64,000 nt of DNA from Roseiarcus sp036488815 (GTDB lineage Bacteria > Pseudomonadota > Alphaproteobacteria > Rhizobiales > Beijerinckiaceae), in contig DASXGX010000056.1 in NCBI GenBank assembly GCA_036488815.1, positions 15,728 to 79,727 of the forward strand, read 5' to 3'. The position numbers and the translations under genes were made by a program. Shown here in pieces: positions 49,525 to 56,778 of the stretch (the stretch's first letter is position 1; each line of letters begins with the position of its first letter). The notes beneath the pieces are model-generated. The model was not told where the DNA came from. It did not search any database and saw nothing but the letters and a program-made list of their open reading frames with translations.

Positions 49525-50562
49525 CTAGGCGGACCGGACCTTTGCCGTGCTCTCGCGGACCACGACGCGAAACCCGACATCGATCTGCGTCGTCTTCGGC
49601 CGTTCGCCCGAGCCGCGCACGATCTCGAGGATGATTTCCGCCGCGCGGCGCGCCATCTCGTAGCGCGGCGTCGCAATGGTGCTCAGGGCAGGGAAGGCGC
49701 AGGCGGAGAATTCGAGATCGTTGTAGCCCATGATCGACAGGTCGCGGGGGACGTCGACGCCTCGCCGCTGGCATTCGAACAGGGCGCCGAGCGCGAGATT
49801 GTCGTTGCCGCAGAAGATCGCCGTTGTCTCCGGCTGGCGCTGCATCATCTCGGCGAAGAGCTTGGCGCCGATCGCAAAGCTCGACGGCTCGTCGACCGCG
49901 GCGACGATCGGTTCGACGCCGAATTCTCTCGCCGCCCGCGCATAGCCCTCGGCGCGCTTACGGGCGCGGGAGTCGCGCGGCGCCATGAGATGCCCGACCT
50001 TGCGGTGGCCGAGTTCGAAAAGATGGCGTGCGGCGGCATAGCCTGCGTCGGCGTGCGAAAGACCGATGTTGATGTCGATCGGCGTTTCGGCGATCTCCAT
50101 CGTCTGCACGATCGGAATCGCCGCCTCCCGGAGCAGCCGGCGCGCGTGTCGCGTCTGATCGATTCCGGCGAGAATGACGGCTTCGGGATATTGGCCCAGC
50201 GCGGTCGCGATCGCCTTCTCCTCCCGGCCCGGCAGATAGTTTGAGCTGAGGACGAGGATTTCGACGCTCGCGGGAACGAAGGCGTCGTGCAACGCGCGCA
50301 GATAATCGTCGAACACGCCATTGGTGAGCGAGGGGACGATCACCGCGACGCGCCCGGTTCGCGAGGAGGCGAGGGCGCTCGCGAGCTGGTTGGGGACATA
50401 GGCGAGCTCGCGGACGGCCGCCTCGACGCGCGCGCGCAACCGGGGGGAGACGATGTCGGGGTGGCGCAACGTGCGCGACGCCGTCACCGCGCTGACTGAG
50501 GCCAGAGCCGCGACGTCGTTCAGCGTAGGACGCCCCCCTGGCGGCTTGCGTGGGGTCCGCAA
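49525..50562 (-). CDS. LacI-family transcriptional regulator
   Basis: Repressor of 345 residues, likely of the ABC transporter encoded divergently. The N-terminal helix-turn-helix (about 13-40) is LNDVAALASVSAVTASRTL, with the hinge LAYVPNQLASALASSRTG. The periplasmic-binding-type ligand domain runs from about 70 to 335 (VAVIVPSLTNGVFDDYLRAL, IFCGNDNLALGALFECQRRG, IMGYNDLEF). It starts with TTG at 50562 after GGAG. The overall form is that of gluconate-type GntR/LacI members, so a sugar or sugar acid is the probable signal. Confidence 0.9.
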   Translation of the reverse strand: MRTPRKPPGGRPTLNDVAALASVSAVTASRTLRHPDIVSPRLRARVEAAVRELAYVPNQLASALASSRTGRVAVIVPSLTNGVFDDYLRALHDAFVPASVEILVLSSNYLPGREEKAIATALGQYPEAVILAGIDQTRHARRLLREAAIPIVQTMEIAETPIDINIGLSHADAGYAAARHLFELGHRKVGHLMAPRDSRARKRAEGYARAAREFGVEPIVAAVDEPSSFAIGAKLFAEMMQRQPETTAIFCGNDNLALGALFECQRRGVDVPRDLSIMGYNDLEFSACAFPALSTIATPRYEMARRAAEIILEIVRGSGERPKTTQIDVGFRVVVRESTAKVRSA

Positions 50563-50606
50563 ATCGAGTCTCCGATCGTACTAATTTACTTGTTACAATA
50601 GTGTTA

Positions 50607-50635
50607 TTGACAGCGCTTTCACACCACTATATATT
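50607..50635 (+). promoter_or_regulatory. Consensus promoter with LacI-type operator, second sugar transporter
   Basis: TTGACA (50607-50612), 17 bases, TATATT (50630-50635) is a near-ideal sigma-70 promoter. A LacI-family operator with central CG, TGACAGCGCTTTCA (50608-50621, 12 of 14 bases symmetric), overlaps the -35 box. Binding of the adjacent LacI protein would exclude RNA polymerase. The leader from here to the first gene is about 125 bases and has no visible gene. Confidence 0.8.
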
Positions 50636-50765
50636 TCCATTTGCGTAGTGAAATCAAGTTGTTTTGAAGTACGATGCAACAATTGTCGCCGGGCGTCAGC
50701 GGGTTCGAAGAAAACCCGGGGATGAAACGGGGGCGCGCATAGGGAAATTCCAAGGGAGTGCTTGC

Positions 50766-51908
50766 ATGATAATCGCGTCAATTCTGCCCCGAGCCGCGAG
50801 CGTTGCGGCGATTTTGGCGGGGACTATCGCTTTCGGAGGCGTTGCGCACGCTGCGGGTCCGCAAACAGTCGCCGGACCGTCGGCCGAGCCGAGCTGCTTC
50901 GTGCCGTGGACGCAACAGACGAAGTTCTACAAATTTCCTGCCAAAAAGGGCCCATTCCGCATCGCCATCGCCAACGGATACATCGCCAATACCTGGCGCA
51001 TCCAGATGATCCAGACGGCCAAAGCTTATGCGGCGCAGCCCGCCGTCGCCGCCAAGCTCAAGGAGTTCAAGGTCGTTTCGACCGGCGAGGACGTGCCGGC
51101 GCAAATCTCGGCCATCAACAACTTCATCGACGCCGGTTATGACGCGATCATCGTCGACGCGCAGAACCCCACCGCCTTCGGGCCCGTGATCAAGCGCGCG
51201 AAGGCTGCCGGCGTCGTTCTGGTTGCGTTCGACAACATCCTCGACACGCAGGACGCGATCAACGTCGACGTCGACCAGAACGGCATAGGCAAGGTGTGGG
51301 GGGATTGGCTGGTCAAGAACGTGCCGAACGGCGGCAAGGTGCTCGAGATCCGCGGCGTCGCCGGGACCTCGGTCGACACCGATCGCCACAACGGCGTCCA
51401 CGCGGCGCTCAACGCCTCGGGCAAGAAGTGGGACGTGACCGAAGTGTTCGGCAAGTGGGACGACGGCGTCGCTCAGAAGGCGGTCGCCGACGCCATCGCG
51501 ACCAACGGACCGTTCGTTGCGTTCACCGCGCAGGGCGGCGACACGGGAGCCGTCCAGGCGATGATGGACGCCAAGCATCCCTTCGTGCCGTTCGGCGGCG
51601 AGACGGAGAACGGCTTCCGCAAACTGTGCGCGGCGCATTCCGCCGACGGTCTGAAGTGCTCGTCGGCCGGCACCGGCCCGGCCCAGGTCGCGGTGGCGAT
51701 CAAGGTCGCGATGGCGGCGCTCGAGGGCGAGGTCGTCCCGCAATCGGTCAAGCTCCCGCTCGCCCTCGCGCAGGATCCGAACTTCAAGAAGAACGAGGAT
51801 TACTTCCCCGACCAGTCTGATAACTTCTTCGTCGGCAACTCCTTCCCGACCTGCGGCATCAATTTCACGGCGCAGGAAATCATGGGCCAGTCGAAGGAAA
51901 ACCAGTAA
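50766..51908 (+). CDS. Sugar ABC transporter, periplasmic binding protein
   Basis: Binding component of a second sugar importer. The 380-residue precursor has a signal peptide (about 1-29, ending AHA). The RbsB-type fold shows RIAIANGYIANTWRIQMIQT, ISAINNFIDAGYDAIIVDAQ, VLVAFDNILDTQDAINVDVD and LEIRGVAGTSVDTDRHNGVH. Four Cys in the mature protein (SCFVPW, KLCAAH, LKCSSA, TCGINF) suggest two disulfides, not typical of RbsB. ATG 50766 follows AAGGGAG. The C-terminal region FPDQSDNFFVGNSFPTCGIN is unfamiliar to me. Substrate unknown. Confidence 0.88.
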   Translation: MIIASILPRAASVAAILAGTIAFGGVAHAAGPQTVAGPSAEPSCFVPWTQQTKFYKFPAKKGPFRIAIANGYIANTWRIQMIQTAKAYAAQPAVAAKLKEFKVVSTGEDVPAQISAINNFIDAGYDAIIVDAQNPTAFGPVIKRAKAAGVVLVAFDNILDTQDAINVDVDQNGIGKVWGDWLVKNVPNGGKVLEIRGVAGTSVDTDRHNGVHAALNASGKKWDVTEVFGKWDDGVAQKAVADAIATNGPFVAFTAQGGDTGAVQAMMDAKHPFVPFGGETENGFRKLCAAHSADGLKCSSAGTGPAQVAVAIKVAMAALEGEVVPQSVKLPLALAQDPNFKKNEDYFPDQSDNFFVGNSFPTCGINFTAQEIMGQSKENQ

Positions 51909-51974
51909 GCCGTCGCGTGCGGCGTCGCGGGACGCTCCGCGACGCCGCGTCCATTGAACTATGGAGGATTGCGA

Positions 51975-53522
51975 GTGGCCGAGCCGGCGCCCTTGTTTAC
52001 GATGGTTGGCGTTTCCAAACGCTATGGCGGCGTCCACGCGCTCGAAAAGGCCGACCTCGACGTTCGCGCGGGTCGCGTGCACGCGATCCTGGGCGAGAAC
52101 GGCGCGGGCAAATCGACGCTCATCAAAGCCATGTCCGGCGTTATCGCTCCCGACGAAGGCCGCATGACGCTCGACGGACGCGACGTGGCGTTCGGCTCGC
52201 CGGCGGCCGCCAATGCCGCGGGCGTCGTCTGCATCTTTCAAGAACTGTCCTTGATCCCTGACCTTTCGGTCGCCGACAACATCGCGATCAGCAACCCGCC
52301 GCGCCGCTTCGGATTGATCGATCGGCGCAAGCAGCGCCAGATCGCGGAGGAGGCCCTGGCGCGCGCCGGGGCCGAGGACATTCACCCGCTCGCGCTGGTC
52401 AAGGACCTGCCCCTGTCGCGCCGACAAATGATCGAGATCGCCAAGGCGCTGGCGCGCCGCCCCCGCATCCTCATTCTCGACGAGGCGACCTCGGCCCTCA
52501 CCGCCGCCGACGTCGCCAAGGTGCTCGCCGTCATCAAGCGGCTGCGCGCCGAGAACCTTGCCCTTCTCTATATCTCGCACCGTATGCACGAGATCGCCGA
52601 ACTCGCCGACGATTGCTCGGTGTTCCGCAATGGCCGCAAAGTCGCGACCTACCAAGCCGGAACCAAGAGCGACGCCGAGGTCGTCGAGATGATGATAGGG
52701 CGCGAATACAGTCATGTTTTTCCGCCCAAGCCTGTTCGCACTGGAGACGCCAAGCCGCCGCGCATCGAGGCGCGCGGCCTCTCCTGGGCCGGCCGCTTGC
52801 GCGACATCTCCTTCGCCGCGCGGGCGGGTGAAATCGTCGGTCTCGGCGGGCTCGACGGCCAGGGCCAGCGCGAACTGCTTCTCGCGCTGTTCGGGGTGCT
52901 GCGCGGCTGCGGCGGAACCGTCGCGATCGACGGCGAGGCCGTCTCGCTGTCGAGTCCGGCCCAGGCCAAGTCCGAGAAGGTCGGCATGGCGCTGATCCCC
53001 GAGGATCGCAAGACCGAGGGCCTGATGCTGCCGATGTCGATCGGCGACAATCTGACCTTCGCCGCGTTCCACCGCATCTCTCGCGGCGGCGTGATCGACC
53101 GCGCCGAGGAGCGGCGCCTGATCGAGGAGATGTTCGCGACGCTCGATATTCGCGGCGCCGGGCCGCAGACCGCGGTCGGCTCCCTGTCGGGCGGCAATCA
53201 GCAGAAAGTCGTCATCGCCAAATGGCTGATGAACCGGCCGCGCATCATCCTGCTGAACGACCCGACCCGCGGCATCGACGTCGGCACCAAGCAGGAGCTT
53301 TACCAGCTCTTGCGTCGGTTAGCCGACGAGGGTGCAACGATCATTTTCTATTCCACCGACTACGACGAACTGATCGGTTGCTGCGACCGCGTCCTCGTCA
53401 TGTACGACGGCGCCGTCAAGCGCGAGCTCGTCGGCGACGAGATTACGGAGAAGGCGTTGATAGCGAGCGCTCTCAACATGCCGGCGGAGCAGGCCGGCGC
53501 GAACCCGATGGCCGCGGCATGA
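51975..53522 (+). CDS. Sugar ABC transporter, double ATP-binding subunit
   Basis: ATPase of the second importer, 515 residues, with two ABC domains. The first has LGENGAGKSTLIKAMSG (about 41-57), degenerate signature LPLSRRQMIEIAKAL and LILDEATSALT. The second has GLGGLDGQGQRELLLALFG, LSGGNQQKVVIAKWLMN and LLNDPTRGIDVGT, in which Asn replaces the usual Asp before Asp-Pro (LLNDP rather than LLDEP). GTG 51975 is preferred because GGAGG precedes it by seven bases. It overlaps the first permease by ATGA. Confidence 0.9.
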   Translation: MAEPAPLFTMVGVSKRYGGVHALEKADLDVRAGRVHAILGENGAGKSTLIKAMSGVIAPDEGRMTLDGRDVAFGSPAAANAAGVVCIFQELSLIPDLSVADNIAISNPPRRFGLIDRRKQRQIAEEALARAGAEDIHPLALVKDLPLSRRQMIEIAKALARRPRILILDEATSALTAADVAKVLAVIKRLRAENLALLYISHRMHEIAELADDCSVFRNGRKVATYQAGTKSDAEVVEMMIGREYSHVFPPKPVRTGDAKPPRIEARGLSWAGRLRDISFAARAGEIVGLGGLDGQGQRELLLALFGVLRGCGGTVAIDGEAVSLSSPAQAKSEKVGMALIPEDRKTEGLMLPMSIGDNLTFAAFHRISRGGVIDRAEERRLIEEMFATLDIRGAGPQTAVGSLSGGNQQKVVIAKWLMNRPRIILLNDPTRGIDVGTKQELYQLLRRLADEGATIIFYSTDYDELIGCCDRVLVMYDGAVKRELVGDEITEKALIASALNMPAEQAGANPMAAA

Positions 53523-54499
53523 AAGAGTGGCGTTTCTGGCTCGCCGAACAGCGCGGCACGGTCACCGCCGCGGCGATTTTCGTCGTGATGTTCGCCATCT
53601 ACGGCCTCAACCATCCCGCCGGCTTCAGCGCCAACATGGTGCAGACCGCGGCCAACAAAGGCGTCCTGCTCGCCTTCGTGGCGATGGCGCAATCCCTTGT
53701 CGTCATCACGGCGGGCATCGACCTCTCGATCGGCATGATCTTCACGCTGACGAATTGCCTCGCCTCGACGATCGTCGTCGGCTCGCCGGTCGAGGTCGCG
53801 TTCGGCGTCGCGGGCGTGCTGGCGGCCGGCCTCGCCTGCGGGGCGATCAACGGGCTCATTGTCATCTATGGCCGCTTGCAGCCGATCGTCACGACGATCG
53901 CGACCGGCGCGGTCTATTTCGGCCTCGCGCTGGCGCTGCGCCCGACCCCTGGGGGCTCCGTCGACGAGACGCTGGCTGACCTGATGACCGGACAGTTGTT
54001 CAACGTCGTTCCCTCGAGCCTCATCGTCCTCGCGGCGGTGGTCTTGGTGATCTGGATACCTTATCGCCGCTCGGCGATCGGCCGCGCCGCCTACGCCACC
54101 GGTTCGTCGGAGGCGGCGGCCTATATGTCCGGCGTGCCGATCCGCTGGGCCAAATTCGTCGCCTATTCGATCGCGGGGCTGCTTGCGGGCGTCGGCGGCT
54201 TGTTTCTGACGTTCTTCACCTACACGGGTGATGCGGCCTACGCGAGCGGCAATGCCTACACGCTGTTCTCGATCGCCTCGGTGGTGCTCGGCGGCGTATC
54301 GCTGTTCGGCGGCAGCGGCAGCGCGATCGGCGCCATTTTCGGCGCGCTCGCGTTCCGCACCATCGGCGACCTGTTGTTTGTCTTCAATCTCGATCCGCTC
54401 TGGCAGCCCTTGTTCCAGGGCATCGTGCTGCTGCTGGCGGTGAGCCTCAGCGCGTTCGCCCTCCTCAGGGTGCGCAATCGGTTGGATTGGTTCGCATGA
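53519..54499 (+). CDS. Sugar ABC transporter permease 1
   Basis: RbsC-type inner-membrane permease, 326 residues. Motifs: ITAGIDLSIGMIFTLTNCLA (about 62-81), GAINGLIVIYGRLQPIVTTI, TGSSEAAAYMSGVPIRWAKF and ASVVLGGVSLFGGSGSAIGA. The ATG overlaps the ATPase stop, and its own stop overlaps the next permease's start, so the complex is made in fixed proportion. The start in frame 300 bases upstream of this is shadow sequence inside the ATPase gene. Confidence 0.9.
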   Translation: MKEWRFWLAEQRGTVTAAAIFVVMFAIYGLNHPAGFSANMVQTAANKGVLLAFVAMAQSLVVITAGIDLSIGMIFTLTNCLASTIVVGSPVEVAFGVAGVLAAGLACGAINGLIVIYGRLQPIVTTIATGAVYFGLALALRPTPGGSVDETLADLMTGQLFNVVPSSLIVLAAVVLVIWIPYRRSAIGRAAYATGSSEAAAYMSGVPIRWAKFVAYSIAGLLAGVGGLFLTFFTYTGDAAYASGNAYTLFSIASVVLGGVSLFGGSGSAIGAIFGALAFRTIGDLLFVFNLDPLWQPLFQGIVLLLAVSLSAFALLRVRNRLDWFA

Positions 54500-55470
54500 G
54501 CACCACGAGCGCCGCAAGCAGGTCCGCGATCGCCCGCCGGTTCGATCCGGCTGTCGCGACCGCCTTCGGCTGCATCGTCCTGCTCCTGCTGGTGGGCAGC
54601 CTTTATTCGCGCAATTTCCTGTCGCCCGAATATCTGCTCCAGCAGCTCAAGGTGGCCTCGTTCCTCGGCGTCATTGCGAGCGGCATGATGATGGTCATTC
54701 TCATCGGCCAGATTGATCTGTCGCTGCCTTGGGTGGTGACGACCGGCGCGATGATGTCCTGCGCCCTCGCGAGCTACGGGACGACCGGGTCCGTTCTCGC
54801 CATTCCGTTCGGCATCGCTTGCGGGATGCTGCTGGGCCTCGTCAACGGCCTTGGCGTCGCCTACTTGCGCATCCCCTCGATGATCATCACGCTGGCGATG
54901 AACGCGGTCGCCCAGGGACTGATGGTCGTTTACTCCGGCGGTTTCTCGCCGCGCGATTTCGCTTCGCCCGCGATGCGCTATATCGCGACCGGCTCCGCCA
55001 TTCCCGGCGTGCCGAACGCGGTCATCTGCTGGATCGTGGTCGGCGCGGCGACGGTGTTCGTCCTGACGCGCACGACGTTCGGGCGCGCGGTCTACGGCAT
55101 CGGCAATCGCGAGCGGGCGGCTTATCTCTCGGGGGTGAACACCCGCCGCGTCGTTCTCGCCGTTTTCGCCATCTCCGGCGGCGCATCGGCGCTCGGCGGC
55201 GTGCTGCTCGCCGGCTACGCCTCCAAGGCGGCGCAGTCGATGGGCGACGCCTATCTCTTGCCGGCGATCGCCGCGGTCGTGCTCGGCGGCACCTCGATCC
55301 TCGGCGGCCGCGGCAGCTACTACGGAACCGTCGCGGGCGCCATCCTGATCACCCTGCTGCAGTCGATCCTGTCCGTGATGCAGATGCCCGAATTCGGCCG
55401 TCAGATCGTCTACGGCGTGGTGATCGTCCTCATGCTGCTGCTCTACGGCCGCGAGAGGGCGGTGCGATAA
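54496..55470 (+). CDS. Sugar ABC transporter permease 2
   Basis: Second RbsC-type permease, 324 residues. Seen: VASFLGVIASGMMMVILIGQ, IDLSLPWVVTTGAMMSCALA, YLRIPSMIITLAMNAVAQGL, GNRERAAYLSGVNTRRVVLA and AAVVLGGTSILGGRGSYYGT. It completes a binding protein-ATPase-permease-permease operon, the same plan as the ytf operon at the left end of the window. The two operons are nevertheless not close copies. Terminator follows within two bases. Confidence 0.9.
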   Translation: MSTTSAASRSAIARRFDPAVATAFGCIVLLLLVGSLYSRNFLSPEYLLQQLKVASFLGVIASGMMMVILIGQIDLSLPWVVTTGAMMSCALASYGTTGSVLAIPFGIACGMLLGLVNGLGVAYLRIPSMIITLAMNAVAQGLMVVYSGGFSPRDFASPAMRYIATGSAIPGVPNAVICWIVVGAATVFVLTRTTFGRAVYGIGNRERAAYLSGVNTRRVVLAVFAISGGASALGGVLLAGYASKAAQSMGDAYLLPAIAAVVLGGTSILGGRGSYYGTVAGAILITLLQSILSVMQMPEFGRQIVYGVVIVLMLLLYGRERAVR

Positions 55471-55471
55471 A

Positions 55472-55516
55472 AAGCGAAAGCCACGCGGCGATCTGCTCGC
55501 CGCGTGGCTTTCGCTT
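55472..55516 (+). terminator. Strong terminator of the second sugar-transport operon
   Basis: Perfect 19-bp stem, AAGCGAAAGCCACGCGGCG with CGCCGCGTGGCTTTCGCTT, and a seven-base loop ATCTGCT. It starts two bases after the last permease's stop codon, preceded by AAAA and followed by GTTGTGT. The near-symmetric flanks let it work in both directions, which suits the gene arriving from the other strand (55598-56464). The rest of the gap up to 55597 has no gene. Confidence 0.85.
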
Positions 55517-55597
55517 GTTGTGTAAGAACTACAGCGGCGAAACAAAGCTTCGCGTCGCTGAGCATGACAGCATCGATCCGAATCGACGCGCTGAGCC

Positions 55598-56464
55598 CTA
55601 TCCCGCCACGGGCAAGTCGTCCCGCTCCCTCCCGCCGACCGTCGCCATGTAGCTGGCCGAGAACGCGCCAACCAAGAGGGCGATGAACGTCCACAGCGAG
55701 ACGTAGGCGCCGACCTTGCGCGCCTTGTCGGCCGCGGTCTTGGCCTGATCGACGACCGTTGAGACCCGCTTGTCGGCGTCCTGCTGGCTGATGCCCGTTC
55801 GGGCCGCAACGAGCTGGGCGATGTAGGTCCGGTCGGTCGCCGGCATATCGCCGGAAGTCGCGTCGGCTGTCATGATGCGCTGGACCTCGTTCTCCGAGTC
55901 GCGCAGCGCCGGAAGATCGGCGGGAGCCACAGGATGCTCGGTGCGAAACAGCGTATCCATCAGATACGTCGTCTTGTCGCTGCCGCCGCCCGACGTTGCG
56001 CTCGCCGCGCCATTGCCCGCATGCGACGCGCCCGCCGCCGCCATTGCGGCAGCGCTCAAGAGGAGGACGGTGAGAACCGCGCCGAGCGCCCAGACGAGAA
56101 ATCCGTGAGCCGTATCGCGGAAAAAGACCTCGTCGGTCGGCGTGCTGACCCAGCGGGTGCGCAGCCGCCCCGCCATGTAGCCGCCGACGCCGTAGGCGAA
56201 CAGCTGAACCGCCAGCAACCAGATGGCCACCAAAATCCCGAACGTCGTCGGCGAAGGATTGTTGGTCGACCACGGCGAGACCGAACCCAGTCCGATCCCT
56301 GCTCCAAGCGCAAACAGGGCGAACGAGACCGCCGCAGCGATCAACGCGCCCGCGATCACGGCGGCCCATGAAACGGCCGAAGCCGAAGCCTCCAGAGCGA
56401 CCGTTCCTGGGCGCGCAAATCCGGGATCATAAGCGGGGCGAGTGGCGAAGGTTGCATCTGTCAT
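55598..56464 (-). CDS. Membrane protein of unknown function behind a stress-type promoter
   Basis: Protein of 288 residues. A polar N terminus (MTDATFATRPAYDPGFARPG) is followed by hydrophobic segments at about 28-58, 75-98 and 115-142. A soluble region then includes DKTTYLMDTLFRTEHPVAPA and RTYIAQLVAARTGISQQDAD, a coiled region (VSTVVDQAKTAADKARKVG) and a last helix (about 250-272). Similar hypothetical proteins occur in Rhizobiales. Its start codon has a GGAG site placed in the 3' arm of a small hairpin (CTCCG-GAAATT-CGGAG). The gene lies 66 bases after the 25-residue peptide gene on the same strand, so the EcfG-type promoter should drive both. Confidence 0.75.
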   Translation of the reverse strand: MTDATFATRPAYDPGFARPGTVALEASASAVSWAAVIAGALIAAAVSFALFALGAGIGLGSVSPWSTNNPSPTTFGILVAIWLLAVQLFAYGVGGYMAGRLRTRWVSTPTDEVFFRDTAHGFLVWALGAVLTVLLLSAAAMAAAGASHAGNGAASATSGGGSDKTTYLMDTLFRTEHPVAPADLPALRDSENEVQRIMTADATSGDMPATDRTYIAQLVAARTGISQQDADKRVSTVVDQAKTAADKARKVGAYVSLWTFIALLVGAFSASYMATVGGRERDDLPVAG

Positions 56465-56494
56465 AGGTTATCTCCGAATTTCCGGAGGCGTTTT

Positions 56495-56539
56495 GGCCCC
56501 TCAATGATATCTTCCGGGAGCGTCGGCCCCTCAATGATA
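56495..56539. repeat. 15-base direct repeat at the 3' end of the small peptide gene
   Basis: GGCCCCTCAATGATA occurs at 56495-56509 and again at 56525-56539, 30 bases apart. The second copy contains the last codons and stop of the 25-residue peptide gene (minus strand TAT CAT TGA). The first copy lies just downstream, so the end of the gene seems to have been duplicated once. Confidence 0.7.
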
Positions 56540-56608
56540 GAAGAGCGCGAGAAGAATGATGATGGGGATTGGCACCCCAAGTAGCCAGAGCAAGATTCCG
56601 CGGCCCAT
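56531..56608 (-). CDS. 25-residue hydrophobic membrane peptide
   Basis: Very short gene: the product begins MGRGILLWLLGVPIPI and ends ALFYH, and is one hydrophobic helix with a Pro-x-Pro kink (residues 13-15) in its middle. Support is strong for its size: an ideal ribosome binding site (AAGGAG, six bases before the ATG), a stop codon, and an EcfG-type promoter 34-58 bases upstream. I recognise similar short hydrophobic proteins from Rhizobiales genomes but no named family. It probably inserts in the inner membrane and is made under general stress, together with the membrane protein downstream. Confidence 0.7.
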   Translation of the reverse strand: MGRGILLWLLGVPIPIIILLALFYH

Positions 56609-56641
56609 GATCGTCTCCTTTTGCAGGCGCCTATTCAATCA

Positions 56642-56666
56642 AACGACCGCAGGGACAATTCGTTCC
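56642..56666 (-). promoter_or_regulatory. EcfG (general stress sigma factor) promoter
   Basis: On the minus strand GGAAC (56662-56666), a 16-base spacer and CGTT (56642-56645) match the alphaproteobacterial EcfG/SigT/RpoE2 consensus (GGAAC, 16-17 bases, CGTT) exactly. The start point expected near 56635 gives a short leader before the 25-residue peptide gene. No EcfG or PhyR gene is in the window. Confidence 0.78.
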
Positions 56667-56778
56667 CGAGAATCCGCCGATCGGGCGCGCAATCACGCAA
56701 GCGGCCCGACCGGACGAAGGCATTGTAGGAGCGTACTTTTCGAGCGTCCGGCGCGCCGGGTTGCGCGCGCCCTGATCG

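Noticed and set aside
50778..53072. Open frame of about 760 codons antisense to the second binding protein and ATPase
   Set aside because: Compositional shadow of two well-supported genes.
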